Of a DNA stretch of 34,105 nucleotides, positions 6,767-14,055 are shown in pieces. The position numbers and the translations under genes were made by a program. How positions within the stretch are numbered: position 1 is the first letter of the stretch; each line of letters opens with the position of its first letter. Origin of the DNA: an uncultured Selenomonadaceae bacterium (GTDB lineage: Bacteria; Bacillota; Negativicutes; Selenomonadales; Selenomonadaceae). The notes beneath the pieces were generated by a model. The model saw only the letters and a program-made list of their open reading frames with translations. It had not been told where the DNA came from and searched no databases. The stretch lies in the NCBI GenBank assembly GCA_905234505.1, contig CAJOIA010000006.1, positions 1 through 34,105 on the forward strand, read 5' to 3'.

Positions 6767-8044
6767 GTGGTTAGGAAGATATTGGCGAGTCTCCTCATTT
6801 TTTTGTTAATGACTTCGATAGGTGAGGCGGCTGATTTGACGAACAAAACTGAAGTAAAAAATTTGCGGTACAGCTTAACGCCTGGCAAAGTGCGAATTGT
6901 AGTTGATATGAGCAGGCAAGTTGAATATACCGAAACTTATTTAGAATATCCTTCGCGGCTGATTGTTTCTTTCAAAAATACTTGGATTGACGTTAAAAAA
7001 ATGAAGAAAGACATTGAGATAAATTCTTCGGCGGCGAGCAGGATCAAAGTCGCGCAGTACGACCCGACGACTGTCCGCGTAGTTATTGAAACAGTTGCCG
7101 CTACAAATTTATTCTGGCTGAGCGGCGGACCGAGCGGGCAAAGATTTGTTATCGATTTAACAGATCCAAATTTCGTACCAGAGCCTGAGCCCGAAACTAA
7201 AAAGTCTGAAACTAAAAAGTCTGAAACTAAAAAGTCTGAAACTAAAAAAACCGATACCAAGAAAACAGACGATAAAGAAATTGACGAACCTTTTACCAAC
7301 AAAATTGAAAATGAAACGCCAAATACTTACAAAGAAGACGACCGCAAACCGAGCAAACAAGAAGATAAAAAATCCGACAACAAAGATAATAAGTCCGATG
7401 AAAAAATTTCCAGCGGCGATAAAAATTTGAGCGAGCTTGACAAAGATTTGGAAAATATAACTGGCTTGAAGGGCAAAATTATTTGCATAGACGCGGGGCA
7501 CGGTGGCGGCGATTCTGGCGCTATTGGACCAACCGGCGTCACTGAAAAATCTGTTACGCTTAGAATTGCGCTTGAGCTTGAGAAACTTTTGAAAGACGAA
7601 GGCGCAAAGGTTGTAATGACGCGGCGTACTGATAAGCAAGTTTCGTCTAAAGGCGATAAAGCTTCCGCTATTGAAGAATTGCAGGCGCGTTGCACTGTGG
7701 CGAATCAGGCTAAGGCTGACATTTTCATTTCAATTCACGCTGATAGTTTTACAAATCCAACGGCGCGCGGTACCACTGGATATTATTTCGCGCAGAGCAC
7801 CGGCAATAAATCTTACAAGTTGGCTGATGCTATTAGGAAGGCTCTTTGTGAACAACTGCGGACGCCAAGTCGCGGCACTAAAACTTGTACTTTTTACGTC
7901 GTGCGTCATACCGATATGCCCGCTACGCTGATTGAGCTTGCCTTTATTTCAAATGTTGACGAAGAAAAACTTTTAAATTCTGAAGAAGGCGTCAAGAAAG
8001 CGGCGCAAGGAATTTTAGACGGCATTGAAGATTATTTTGGATAA
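6767..8044 (+). CDS. N-acetylmuramoyl-L-alanine amidase with AMIN domain
   Basis: Secreted peptidoglycan hydrolase that cleaves the MurNAc-L-Ala bond, AmiC-like. The GTG at 6767 (behind GAGGGGG) gives VVRKILASLLIFLLMTSIGEAA, a signal peptide. Residues about 25-125 form an AMIN domain (VKNLRYSLTPGKVRIVVDMS ... RFVIDLTDP), which targets septal or envelope sites. Residues about 130-225 are a charged Lys/Asp/Ser linker with SETKK repeats. The C-terminal Amidase_3 domain starts at KIICIDAGHGGGDSGA (zinc His), continues with EKSVTLRIALEL (zinc Glu), ISIHADSF (zinc His) and TLIELAFISN (catalytic Glu). 425 residues; the permease stops 19 nt upstream and trpS starts 12 nt downstream. Confidence 0.93.
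   Translation: MVRKILASLLIFLLMTSIGEAADLTNKTEVKNLRYSLTPGKVRIVVDMSRQVEYTETYLEYPSRLIVSFKNTWIDVKKMKKDIEINSSAASRIKVAQYDPTTVRVVIETVAATNLFWLSGGPSGQRFVIDLTDPNFVPEPEPETKKSETKKSETKKSETKKTDTKKTDDKEIDEPFTNKIENETPNTYKEDDRKPSKQEDKKSDNKDNKSDEKISSGDKNLSELDKDLENITGLKGKIICIDAGHGGGDSGAIGPTGVTEKSVTLRIALELEKLLKDEGAKVVMTRRTDKQVSSKGDKASAIEELQARCTVANQAKADIFISIHADSFTNPTARGTTGYYFAQSTGNKSYKLADAIRKALCEQLRTPSRGTKTCTFYVVRHTDMPATLIELAFISNVDEEKLLNSEEGVKKAAQGILDGIEDYFG
7193..7252 (+). repeat. 15-bp tandem repeat in the amidase linker (about 4 units)
   Basis: Unit GAAACTAAAAAGTCT starts at 7193, 7208, 7223 and, diverged, at 7238, encoding ETKKS steps. Because 15 is a multiple of three, unit gain or loss changes linker length without a frameshift. 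Confidence 0.85.
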
Positions 8045-9079
<1,035 letters not shown>

Positions 9080-9097
9080 AAATTCATTCATCGGAAT

Positions 9098-9125
9098 AAA
9101 AAAAGCCGCCCAAGGACGGGCGGCT
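9098..9125 (-). terminator. Intrinsic terminator of rpsT (H1 of copy A)
   Basis: Eight-bp GC-rich stem with loop GTCCTT followed on the minus strand by seven T (plus A at 9098-9104). It points away from rpsT; no T-run follows in the trpS direction, so trpS has no obvious terminator of its own here. Confidence 0.85.
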
Positions 9126-9205
9126 ATGCGGCGCGCTAGTTGTCGTGATGCAACTACCCGCGCCGCGTTTTTCTTTGTAACTTTCTTTTACTATAAAAGA
9201 AAGTT
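9098..9205 (-). repeat. Copy A of the 3'-UTR hairpin repeat family (rpsT 3' end)
   Basis: In rpsT sense, H3 is a perfect 12-bp stem TAAAAGAAAGTT / AACTTTCTTTTA (9194-9205 and 9179-9190) with a 3-nt loop, 4 nt after the rpsT stop. H2 pairs GCGGCGCG (9128-9135) with CGCGCCGC (9159-9166), with inner stem TAGTTG / CAACTA. H1 is AGCCGCCC / GGGCGGCT (9104-9125), loop GTCCTT, followed by T7. Same order as the other copies with different stem sequences. Confidence 0.75.
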
Positions 9206-9209
9206 GATA

Positions 9210-9476
9210 TCACGCGGAGATGGCATTAATTTTCGAGGCGAGCCTAGATTTTTTACGGGCTGCCGCATTTTTATGAATTGTATTATTTGCCGCCGCTTGG
9301 TCAATTGCTTTTTGAGCAGCCGGAAGAAGTTTTTTGGCTTCGGCAGCGTCATTTTTAGCAATAGCAGCAATAACGAGCTTTTGCGCTTTTTTCATACGCA
9401 CTTTTTCGGCGACGTTGCGTTCATGGCGTTTTGCGTCAAGCTTAACGCTTTTTTTTGAGGATTTAATATTTGGCAA
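9210..9476 (-). CDS. rpsT: 30S ribosomal protein S20
   Basis: Small basic 16S rRNA-binding ribosomal protein, 88 residues (family about 87). The sequence PNIKSSKKSVKLDAKRHERN and the C-terminal TIHKNAAARKKSRLASKINA are characteristic. The family N-terminus MPNIKS fixes the start as TTG at 9476-9474, eight nt after AAAGGAG; a longer reading frame upstream (to 9545) runs through the promoter and is not used. Monocistronic, with its own promoter and terminator. The weak TTG start on a ribosomal protein gene is notable, since S20 genes in other bacteria are known to use weak start codons in autoregulation. Confidence 0.95.
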   Translation of the reverse strand: MPNIKSSKKSVKLDAKRHERNVAEKVRMKKAQKLVIAAIAKNDAAEAKKLLPAAQKAIDQAAANNTIHKNAAARKKSRLASKINAISA

Positions 9477-9516
9477 ATCAGACACTCCTTTCCTCAGTTT
9501 TAATTCAACGCAAAGA

Positions 9517-9545
9517 AGTTTAGCACAGTAGCAAACAAATTGCAA
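9517..9545 (-). promoter_or_regulatory. Predicted sigma-A promoter of rpsT
   Basis: Minus strand -35 TTGCAA (9540-9545), 17-nt spacer, -10 TAAACT (9517-9522). Transcription would start about 35 nt before the TTG start codon. Confidence 0.6.
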
Positions 9546-9561
9546 GAAAAAAATGTTTAAG

Positions 9562-9589
9562 TTGAAAAAAGCAAAGTTCGATATATTAT
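9562..9589 (+). promoter_or_regulatory. Possible promoter upstream of flgE
   Basis: TTGAAA (9562-9567), 16-nt spacer, TATTAT (9584-9589). It would give a leader of about 160 nt. No clear sigma-28 (FliA) consensus was seen, so the class of promoter is uncertain. Confidence 0.35.
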
Positions 9590-9635
9590 GCGTAAGCTTA
9601 ACAAAAATCTTATGAATGGAACTAAAAAAATTCTA

Positions 9636-9703
9636 GGTCAGACGTTAAAATTCGTCGAAGGGAATTCGCACTTTTGACATGGAGCGTCATAGGAAATCTG
9701 ACC
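9636..9703 (+). other. Possible structured leader upstream of flgE
   Basis: A 7-bp outer stem GGTCAGA (9636-9642) / TCTGACC (9697-9703) encloses two small hairpins: CGAA-GGGAA-TTCG (9657-9669) and TGAC-N7-GTCA (about 9675-9689). It lies about 50 nt before the flgE start. No known c-di-GMP riboswitch core was recognised. Confidence 0.35.
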
Positions 9704-9754
9704 CGTCGGCGGTTGAAATTTCGTCGAACAAAAAGTAAAGAAAGGTGATTTATT

Positions 9755-12046
9755 ATGATGCGTTCCCTGTTTTCTGGAGTTTCCGGATTAAAATCTCATC
9801 AAACGCGAATGGACGTTATTGGTAACAACATTGCAAACATTAACACAATCGGTTTCAAATCCAGCCGCGTGACTTTTTCTGATATGCTTTCGCAAACATC
9901 TTCGGGCGCTTCTGCTCCGAGTACAAATCTTGGCGGTATCAATCCTAAGCAAATTGGTCTTGGCGCTAATGTTGCCAGTGTTGATATGGTCTTTACAGAT
10001 GGCTCGGCTCAGGCTACCGGTAAAAATACAGACGTTACTATAAACGGCAATGGACTTTTTGTTTTAATGAACGGCGATAATTATTACTATTCTCGCGACG
10101 GCGCGTTTGAATTTGATACAAATGGCAATTACGTTTTGCCTGGCAGCGGTCTTTATGTTCAAGGCTGGAATGCTACTGAAGGTTTATTGAATACTAATGC
10201 TGTTCCAGAAAATATTGTTGTTCGTAGCGGGCAAACCATGGGCGGCACTCAAACTACTAATGTTGATTATTCCGGCAACGTCAATTCTGCCTCGCCAATG
10301 GTTACAGGCATTAGCTATACTGCGGGAGGCGGCACTGCAGATCCTACTTCAGTTTTGGAATTTAGAACTGTTTCTGAAATTCGAGTTATGGATGCTCTTT
10401 ATATGACTTACGACGAACGCGTTATGACCGCAACAATTACCGCCAAAGCCGATGGCTCAACTGAAACTATTGACCTTAGCACCATTACTGACTCTACAAC
10501 AAATGAAGCTTGGGCGCCCACGCATAATACTCGCTATGCAAACAGCGGTTCGGGGGCAAATGTCACCATTAACGATACAAAGTACACCATTCAACGCATC
10601 GATTATACTCTTGACGAAAATGTTAAAACTCTTACTGACGATACTTATGTTACTTTCACTTTATCAAATGGCTCAACCGTTACCTTGACGGCGTCGGCTA
10701 CTGAAAACGGTTTTACACCTGGTTCAACTTTCCAACTCGGCAGTTCTTTTTCAGATATAGCAACCGGTGACGCGGCAATTTTAACGGGCGTTTCAACCGA
10801 TATTGTTAACGCCAATCTGGAAGAAACCATTACTAAAATTGAAGTAAGAGACAGCCTGAATCAATCGCACGTTTACCCAAATTCTATCAGCTATAACGCG
10901 GGTAATACCGTTAAAGTGCAATATACCAATGGCGACCTAGAAACGATAACTTCAGGCACGTACAGCGTTAATGAGACTATTTTTGACTCGGTTAATGTTG
11001 ACGGCGTTAATGTCATTGCGGCGACTTTAACCTTGAGCGACGGCTCTACTCAAAAGGTTACCAGTGGTTTTTATCAGCGCAATCACAGTATACCCATTAC
11101 AACCATTGCGACAATTTATGACTCTGAAGGTAATTCTCATGCCGTGCCTGTTCTCATTGATAAAGACGCTTCAAGTTATGATCAAAATATTACTTCCGAC
11201 GCTTTGACTATGGCGCGGGTTGTTGACGAAGAAGGCAACAATATTAACTATACAACTTTGGACGTTGAAACTGATGATGAAGGCAATTTAACAAATTATG
11301 TTGTCACAATGAGCGATGGCACTACAGAAACAGTTGACCCCGACCAAGTGTCTTGGGATAATCGCTGGCGTGTATATATGGCTCCGACTGAAGGCAAAGC
11401 GGGTCCCACGTATAAATTTTCATTCAGCGAAACAGACGGCTCGACGATTAGCGGATATTTGAATGTTGTTATGGACGAAGCAAGCGGCAATCCGGCTGAT
11501 GGCGCTCCTACTTATGTTTATTATAATGAAGATGGTACTTACAATGCCTCCGCTACTCAAGGTTCGTCGCTTTATACCGTTTATTCAAATGGTAATGGCG
11601 CTTCACCAACAACTTCTTCATTCACTTTTGATAATACTACTCAATACGCGGGCAATACTACTGTTTATGCAACTTCCGACGGTAATGCTTATGGCATTTT
11701 AACCAGCATTGAAATTGACGCTGCAGGTATTATTACCGGCTCTTATTCAAATGGTATTCTTCGCACTGAAGCCCAAATTGCAGTCGCGCAGTTTGTCAAT
11801 TCCGCCGGTTTGACTAAGGTTGGTACCAGCCTCTATCAACAATCGAATAACTCCGGTACTGCGAATATTAAAACTGTTGACGCGCTTGGTCTTTCATTGA
11901 CGCCATCGTCTTTGGAAATGTCCAACGTTGAACTTGCCTCTGAACTCGCTGATATGATCGTTACTCAGCGCGGTTTCCAATCCAATTCAAAAATTATGAC
12001 CGTTGCCGATGAAATGCTTGAGACTATTATTAATACTAAGAGATAA
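9755..12046 (+). CDS. flgE: Flagellar hook protein FlgE
   Basis: Extracellular subunit of the flagellar hook. The N-terminus MMRSLFSGVSGLKSHQTRMDVIGNNIANINTIGFKSSRVTFSDML is the conserved D0 rod/hook signature, and the C-terminus VELASELADMIVTQRGFQSNSKIMTVADEMLETIINTK is the matching D0 helix. FVLMNGDNYYYSRDGAFEFDTNGNYV is the FlgE/F/G core. At 763 residues it is much longer than the roughly 400 residues of enteric FlgE; the extra length is a Thr/Ser/Gly-rich central region (about 180-680), presumably enlarged surface domains. AGGTGA lies six nt before the ATG at 9755. No other flagellar gene is adjacent. Confidence 0.95.
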   Translation: MMRSLFSGVSGLKSHQTRMDVIGNNIANINTIGFKSSRVTFSDMLSQTSSGASAPSTNLGGINPKQIGLGANVASVDMVFTDGSAQATGKNTDVTINGNGLFVLMNGDNYYYSRDGAFEFDTNGNYVLPGSGLYVQGWNATEGLLNTNAVPENIVVRSGQTMGGTQTTNVDYSGNVNSASPMVTGISYTAGGGTADPTSVLEFRTVSEIRVMDALYMTYDERVMTATITAKADGSTETIDLSTITDSTTNEAWAPTHNTRYANSGSGANVTINDTKYTIQRIDYTLDENVKTLTDDTYVTFTLSNGSTVTLTASATENGFTPGSTFQLGSSFSDIATGDAAILTGVSTDIVNANLEETITKIEVRDSLNQSHVYPNSISYNAGNTVKVQYTNGDLETITSGTYSVNETIFDSVNVDGVNVIAATLTLSDGSTQKVTSGFYQRNHSIPITTIATIYDSEGNSHAVPVLIDKDASSYDQNITSDALTMARVVDEEGNNINYTTLDVETDDEGNLTNYVVTMSDGTTETVDPDQVSWDNRWRVYMAPTEGKAGPTYKFSFSETDGSTISGYLNVVMDEASGNPADGAPTYVYYNEDGTYNASATQGSSLYTVYSNGNGASPTTSSFTFDNTTQYAGNTTVYATSDGNAYGILTSIEIDAAGIITGSYSNGILRTEAQIAVAQFVNSAGLTKVGTSLYQQSNNSGTANIKTVDALGLSLTPSSLEMSNVELASELADMIVTQRGFQSNSKIMTVADEMLETIINTKR

Positions 12047-12060
12047 TAAATAAAAACGCA

Positions 12061-12176
12061 TTTCTTTCTTTTACACCAAAGAAAGAAACGCTAAAGCAAA
12101 GAAAGAAAACTCCCGCGCAAGAGTCGCATCACGCGACTCGGCGCGGCAATGGCGCTCATCCGTGAGCGCCTTTTTT
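12061..12176 (+). repeat. Copy B of the 3'-UTR hairpin repeat family (flgE 3' end)
   Basis: H3 is a perfect 11-bp stem TTTCTTTCTTT (12061-12071) / AAAGAAAGAAA (12078-12088), starting 14 nt after the flgE stop. H2 is CCGCGC (12113-12118), inner stem GAGTCGC / GCGACTC (12121-12127, 12133-12139), GCGCGG (12141-12146). H1 is GGCGCTC / GAGCGCC with loop ATCCGT and T6. The inner H2 stem has the same position as in copies C, D and F but a completely different paired sequence. Confidence 0.8.
12151..12176 (+). terminator. Intrinsic terminator of flgE (H1 of copy B)
   Basis: GGCGCTC (12151-12157), loop ATCCGT, GAGCGCC (12164-12170), then six T. The T-run overlaps the stop codon of the convergent HAD gene (12175-12177). 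Confidence 0.9.
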
Positions 12177-12981
12177 ATGCGTCTATTATTCCAATTTTAA
12201 CCAAATAGCGATATATGCCGCTGTCTTCATTTGATTCTGTCACTGCATTTGCAATTTCCTTAATCTTGTCCGGCGCGTTTTCCATCGCTACACTCTGCGG
12301 TATGTACTGCAACATTTCAACATCATTGTAATTGTCGCCAAATGCTACCGCCTCGTCAACCGTCAAACCGTAATGTTTTAATAATATTTCAATACCCGTC
12401 GCCTTTGAGACGCTTTTGTCCATTATCTCCAACAAATGCGGCGCTGACCTCACCACATTCAAATTTGCAAATGTCTGTAATTCGCGCTCCATTTCCTTGC
12501 AAATTGGCGGCTCGCACATTATTAAAATTTTGTTCGGTAAAATTCCTGCGCGAATCAATTCGTCAAAATCTGCAATTTCCGCCTGCGCCTGCGTTATGTC
12601 TATTTCACGCTGCACTCGCTTATCTATCGCCCGCACATACCATTTCCGCCCGGTGTAATAATTTACGCTTATATCTGACCAGCGCGCGCTCATTTCCGCT
12701 AAAATGTTTTTAGTGTCGGACAGCGGCATTTTTTTGTCGTACAAAATTTCTTCAGCTTCAGTCAAAACCAATGCGCCGCTATAACTTATCACCGGTATTC
12801 GCGGCAAACCAATCCCATCAGTTATCGGGTAAATAGCCTCCGGCATTCGCGCAGAAACCAATGCGAATTTTAAACCTTTAGCCAAAATATTTTTAGCCGC
12901 CCGTGCTGTCAGATCTGTAACGCGTTTATCGTCCGTCAAAAATGTCCCGTCAATATCCGATAAAATAATTTTCACCGACAT
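12175..12981 (-). CDS. Cof-type HAD-superfamily phosphatase
   Basis: Cytoplasmic Mg-dependent phosphatase of the Cof/YidA group, likely acting on sugar phosphates or flavin phosphates; substrate cannot be read from sequence. Motif I is LSDIDGTFLTDD (nucleophile and acid Asp near residues 8-10), motif II LVSARMPEAI, a cap domain through about residues 85-190, and the C-terminal motifs KATGIEILLKHYGL and AVAFGDNYNDVEML. The ATG at 12981 has AAGGTG six nt upstream; an in-frame GTG at 12990 overlaps that site. 268 residues. It is 13 nt downstream of the phosphatase gene and likely co-transcribed with it. Confidence 0.92.
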   Translation of the reverse strand: MSVKIILSDIDGTFLTDDKRVTDLTARAAKNILAKGLKFALVSARMPEAIYPITDGIGLPRIPVISYSGALVLTEAEEILYDKKMPLSDTKNILAEMSARWSDISVNYYTGRKWYVRAIDKRVQREIDITQAQAEIADFDELIRAGILPNKILIMCEPPICKEMERELQTFANLNVVRSAPHLLEIMDKSVSKATGIEILLKHYGLTVDEAVAFGDNYNDVEMLQYIPQSVAMENAPDKIKEIANAVTESNEDSGIYRYLVKIGIIDA

Positions 12982-12994
12982 AAATAGCACCTTC

Positions 12995-13693
12995 TTAACT
13001 ACTTTGCCAAATCTCGCCGCTCAAAATATCAATGCAAGAAATGCGCCCGCGCGGTAAAAACGAGCCAGTATCCATCAGAGTAATTTTATTAGGCAAACGA
13101 ATCGGCACATATGGGTCGCGGTCTTCAATCCCTTCAATTTCGCCAAGATAAGGCGTCGGCGTATGCCCGCAAATCACTTCAGCGTCGCCGTAGTAGCCGT
13201 TGTAAAATTCTTCGCGTATCCATAGCAAAGAATCCATTTCCTGCTCTTCTATCGCCACTCCAGGCTTTAAACCGGCATGTACAAAAATATATTCCTTGCC
13301 GTCAATGAACATCTGATAATACAGCGGGCGATTGTTAATAAAATTCAGCGCCTGTTTTAAAAATGCCGGATCTGTTTTAATCCATTCGTCCATTTCCGCT
13401 TTAGTGCGATTGCCGCCGTTCGGTATCCAAATTGCCGATTCAAAAGTTCTTTTCAAATAAAAAGTCAACATCATTTGTTCGTGATTGCCGCGCAACGCCA
13501 CAACATTTTTAAGTTCGCTCATTTTCATTGCCCATTGCAGGCAGTGCAGATTTTCATTGCCGCGATCAATGTAATCGCCCAAAAGTACCATAAAATCTTG
13601 TTCGGGGTCGAATTTAATTTTGTTGAAAACAGAAGATAGCCTGTCGAAGCGCCCGTGAATATCGCCCATTGCGAAAATCCGATTATACGTCAT
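12995..13693 (-). CDS. Calcineurin-type metallophosphoesterase (serine/threonine phosphatase-like)
   Basis: Di-metal phosphoesterase of the PrpA/ApaH-like group, 232 residues. Metal-binding motifs in order are GDIHGRFDRL (near residue 10), LLGDYIDRGNENL, LRGNHEQMM, FVHAGLKPG and ICGHTPTPY, a complete set. Known relatives dephosphorylate phosphoproteins or cleave dinucleoside polyphosphates; which applies here is open. The ATG at 13693 is preceded by nine T and then by GAGGTGAT, which lies in the 3' arm of a hairpin. Downstream of the two tRNA-Val genes; followed by the HAD gene. Confidence 0.9.
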   Translation of the reverse strand: MTYNRIFAMGDIHGRFDRLSSVFNKIKFDPEQDFMVLLGDYIDRGNENLHCLQWAMKMSELKNVVALRGNHEQMMLTFYLKRTFESAIWIPNGGNRTKAEMDEWIKTDPAFLKQALNFINNRPLYYQMFIDGKEYIFVHAGLKPGVAIEEQEMDSLLWIREEFYNGYYGDAEVICGHTPTPYLGEIEGIEDRDPYVPIRLPNKITLMDTGSFLPRGRISCIDILSGEIWQSS

Positions 13694-13733
13694 AAAAAAA
13701 AATCACCTCAACTTTCTAAAAGTTTTGGTGATT
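13694..13733 (-). terminator. Terminator hairpin after the tRNAs that contains the phosphatase ribosome binding site
   Basis: Stem AATCACC (13701-13707) / GGTGATT (13727-13733), a 2x2 internal loop, then AACTTT / AAAGTT (13710-13715, 13719-13724) with a 3-nt loop; nine T follow on the minus strand directly before the ATG. The GAGGTGAT ribosome binding site is in the 3' arm. A TATAAT (13731-13736) overlaps the 5' arm and could start a shorter transcript lacking it. Confidence 0.7.
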
Positions 13734-13736
13734 ATA
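13731..13736 (-). promoter_or_regulatory. Possible -10 element for the phosphatase gene
   Basis: Perfect TATAAT on the minus strand; the -35 region (TTACTA, 16-nt spacing) is poor. A start about 7 nt downstream would begin inside the hairpin. Confidence 0.4.
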
Positions 13737-13773
13737 ACACATTTGTTTGAGTTAGTAACGATAAAATTTTCAG

Positions 13774-13846
13774 TGCTCATTGAGGGACTCGAACCCCCGA
13801 CCCCTTCCATGTGACGGAAATGCTCTACCAACTGGGCTAAATGAGC
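13774..13846 (-). tRNA. tRNA-Val (anticodon CAC)
   Basis: 73 nt. Acceptor GCTCATT pairs perfectly with AATGAGC; D loop AGTTGGTA; anticodon stem TTTCC / GGAAG with loop GTCACAT, so the anticodon is CAC (reads GUG); T arm GGGGG-TTCGAGT-CCCTC. A C12-A23 mismatch in the D stem and G at position 32 are slightly unusual. CCA is not encoded: CTG follows the discriminator base. It lies 9 nt downstream of the other tRNA-Val. Confidence 0.9.
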
Positions 13847-13855
13847 AAAAAAAAT

Positions 13856-13932
13856 TGGTGGGGCTGACAGAACTCGAATCTGTGACCTCCTCGATGTCAA
13901 CGAGGCACTCTAACCAACTGAGCTACAACCCC
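13856..13932 (-). tRNA. tRNA-Val (anticodon GAC), CCA encoded
   Basis: Acceptor GGGGTTG / CAGCCCC; D arm GCTCAGTTGGTTAGAGT; anticodon stem CCTCG / CGAGG with loop TTGACAT, anticodon GAC (reads GUC, GUU); T arm ACAGA-TTCGAGT-TCTGT; discriminator A then encoded CCA (13856-13858). First gene of a two-tRNA unit under a consensus promoter. Confidence 0.95.
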
Positions 13933-13953
13933 ACAGTGTTTCAAACAAGGCGT

Positions 13954-13982
13954 ATTATAGCCGCTAATCTTAAAATTGTCAA
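13954..13982 (-). promoter_or_regulatory. Consensus sigma-A promoter of the tRNA-Val unit
   Basis: Minus strand TTGACA (13977-13982), 17-nt spacer, TATAAT (13954-13959): a full consensus promoter about 21 nt upstream of the mature tRNA 5' end. Confidence 0.88.
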
Positions 13983-13996
13983 GAAAAATTTTCGAT

Positions 13997-14025
13997 TTGT
14001 AATTTCTTATCATTTGAATTATACT
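13997..14025 (+). promoter_or_regulatory. Predicted promoter of the HD-GYP gene
   Basis: TTGTAA (13997-14002), 17-nt spacer, TATACT (14020-14025), about 30 nt before the TTG start; divergent from the tRNA promoter. Confidence 0.6.
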
Positions 14026-14055
14026 GTAAAATACTTTTAAAGGAGGTCTGCTATT

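Noticed and set aside
7157-7695. Minus-strand reading frames with Phe/Leu/Ser repeats
   Set aside because: Shadows of the Lys/Asp-rich linker and tandem repeat in the amidase gene.
9562-9754. c-di-GMP riboswitch upstream of flgE
   Set aside because: The conserved core sequences of the known c-di-GMP riboswitch classes were not found; kept only as a possible structured leader.
13780-14040. Small protein genes across the tRNA region on both strands
   Set aside because: Their sequences are translations of tRNA-Val genes; tRNA structure explains the region.
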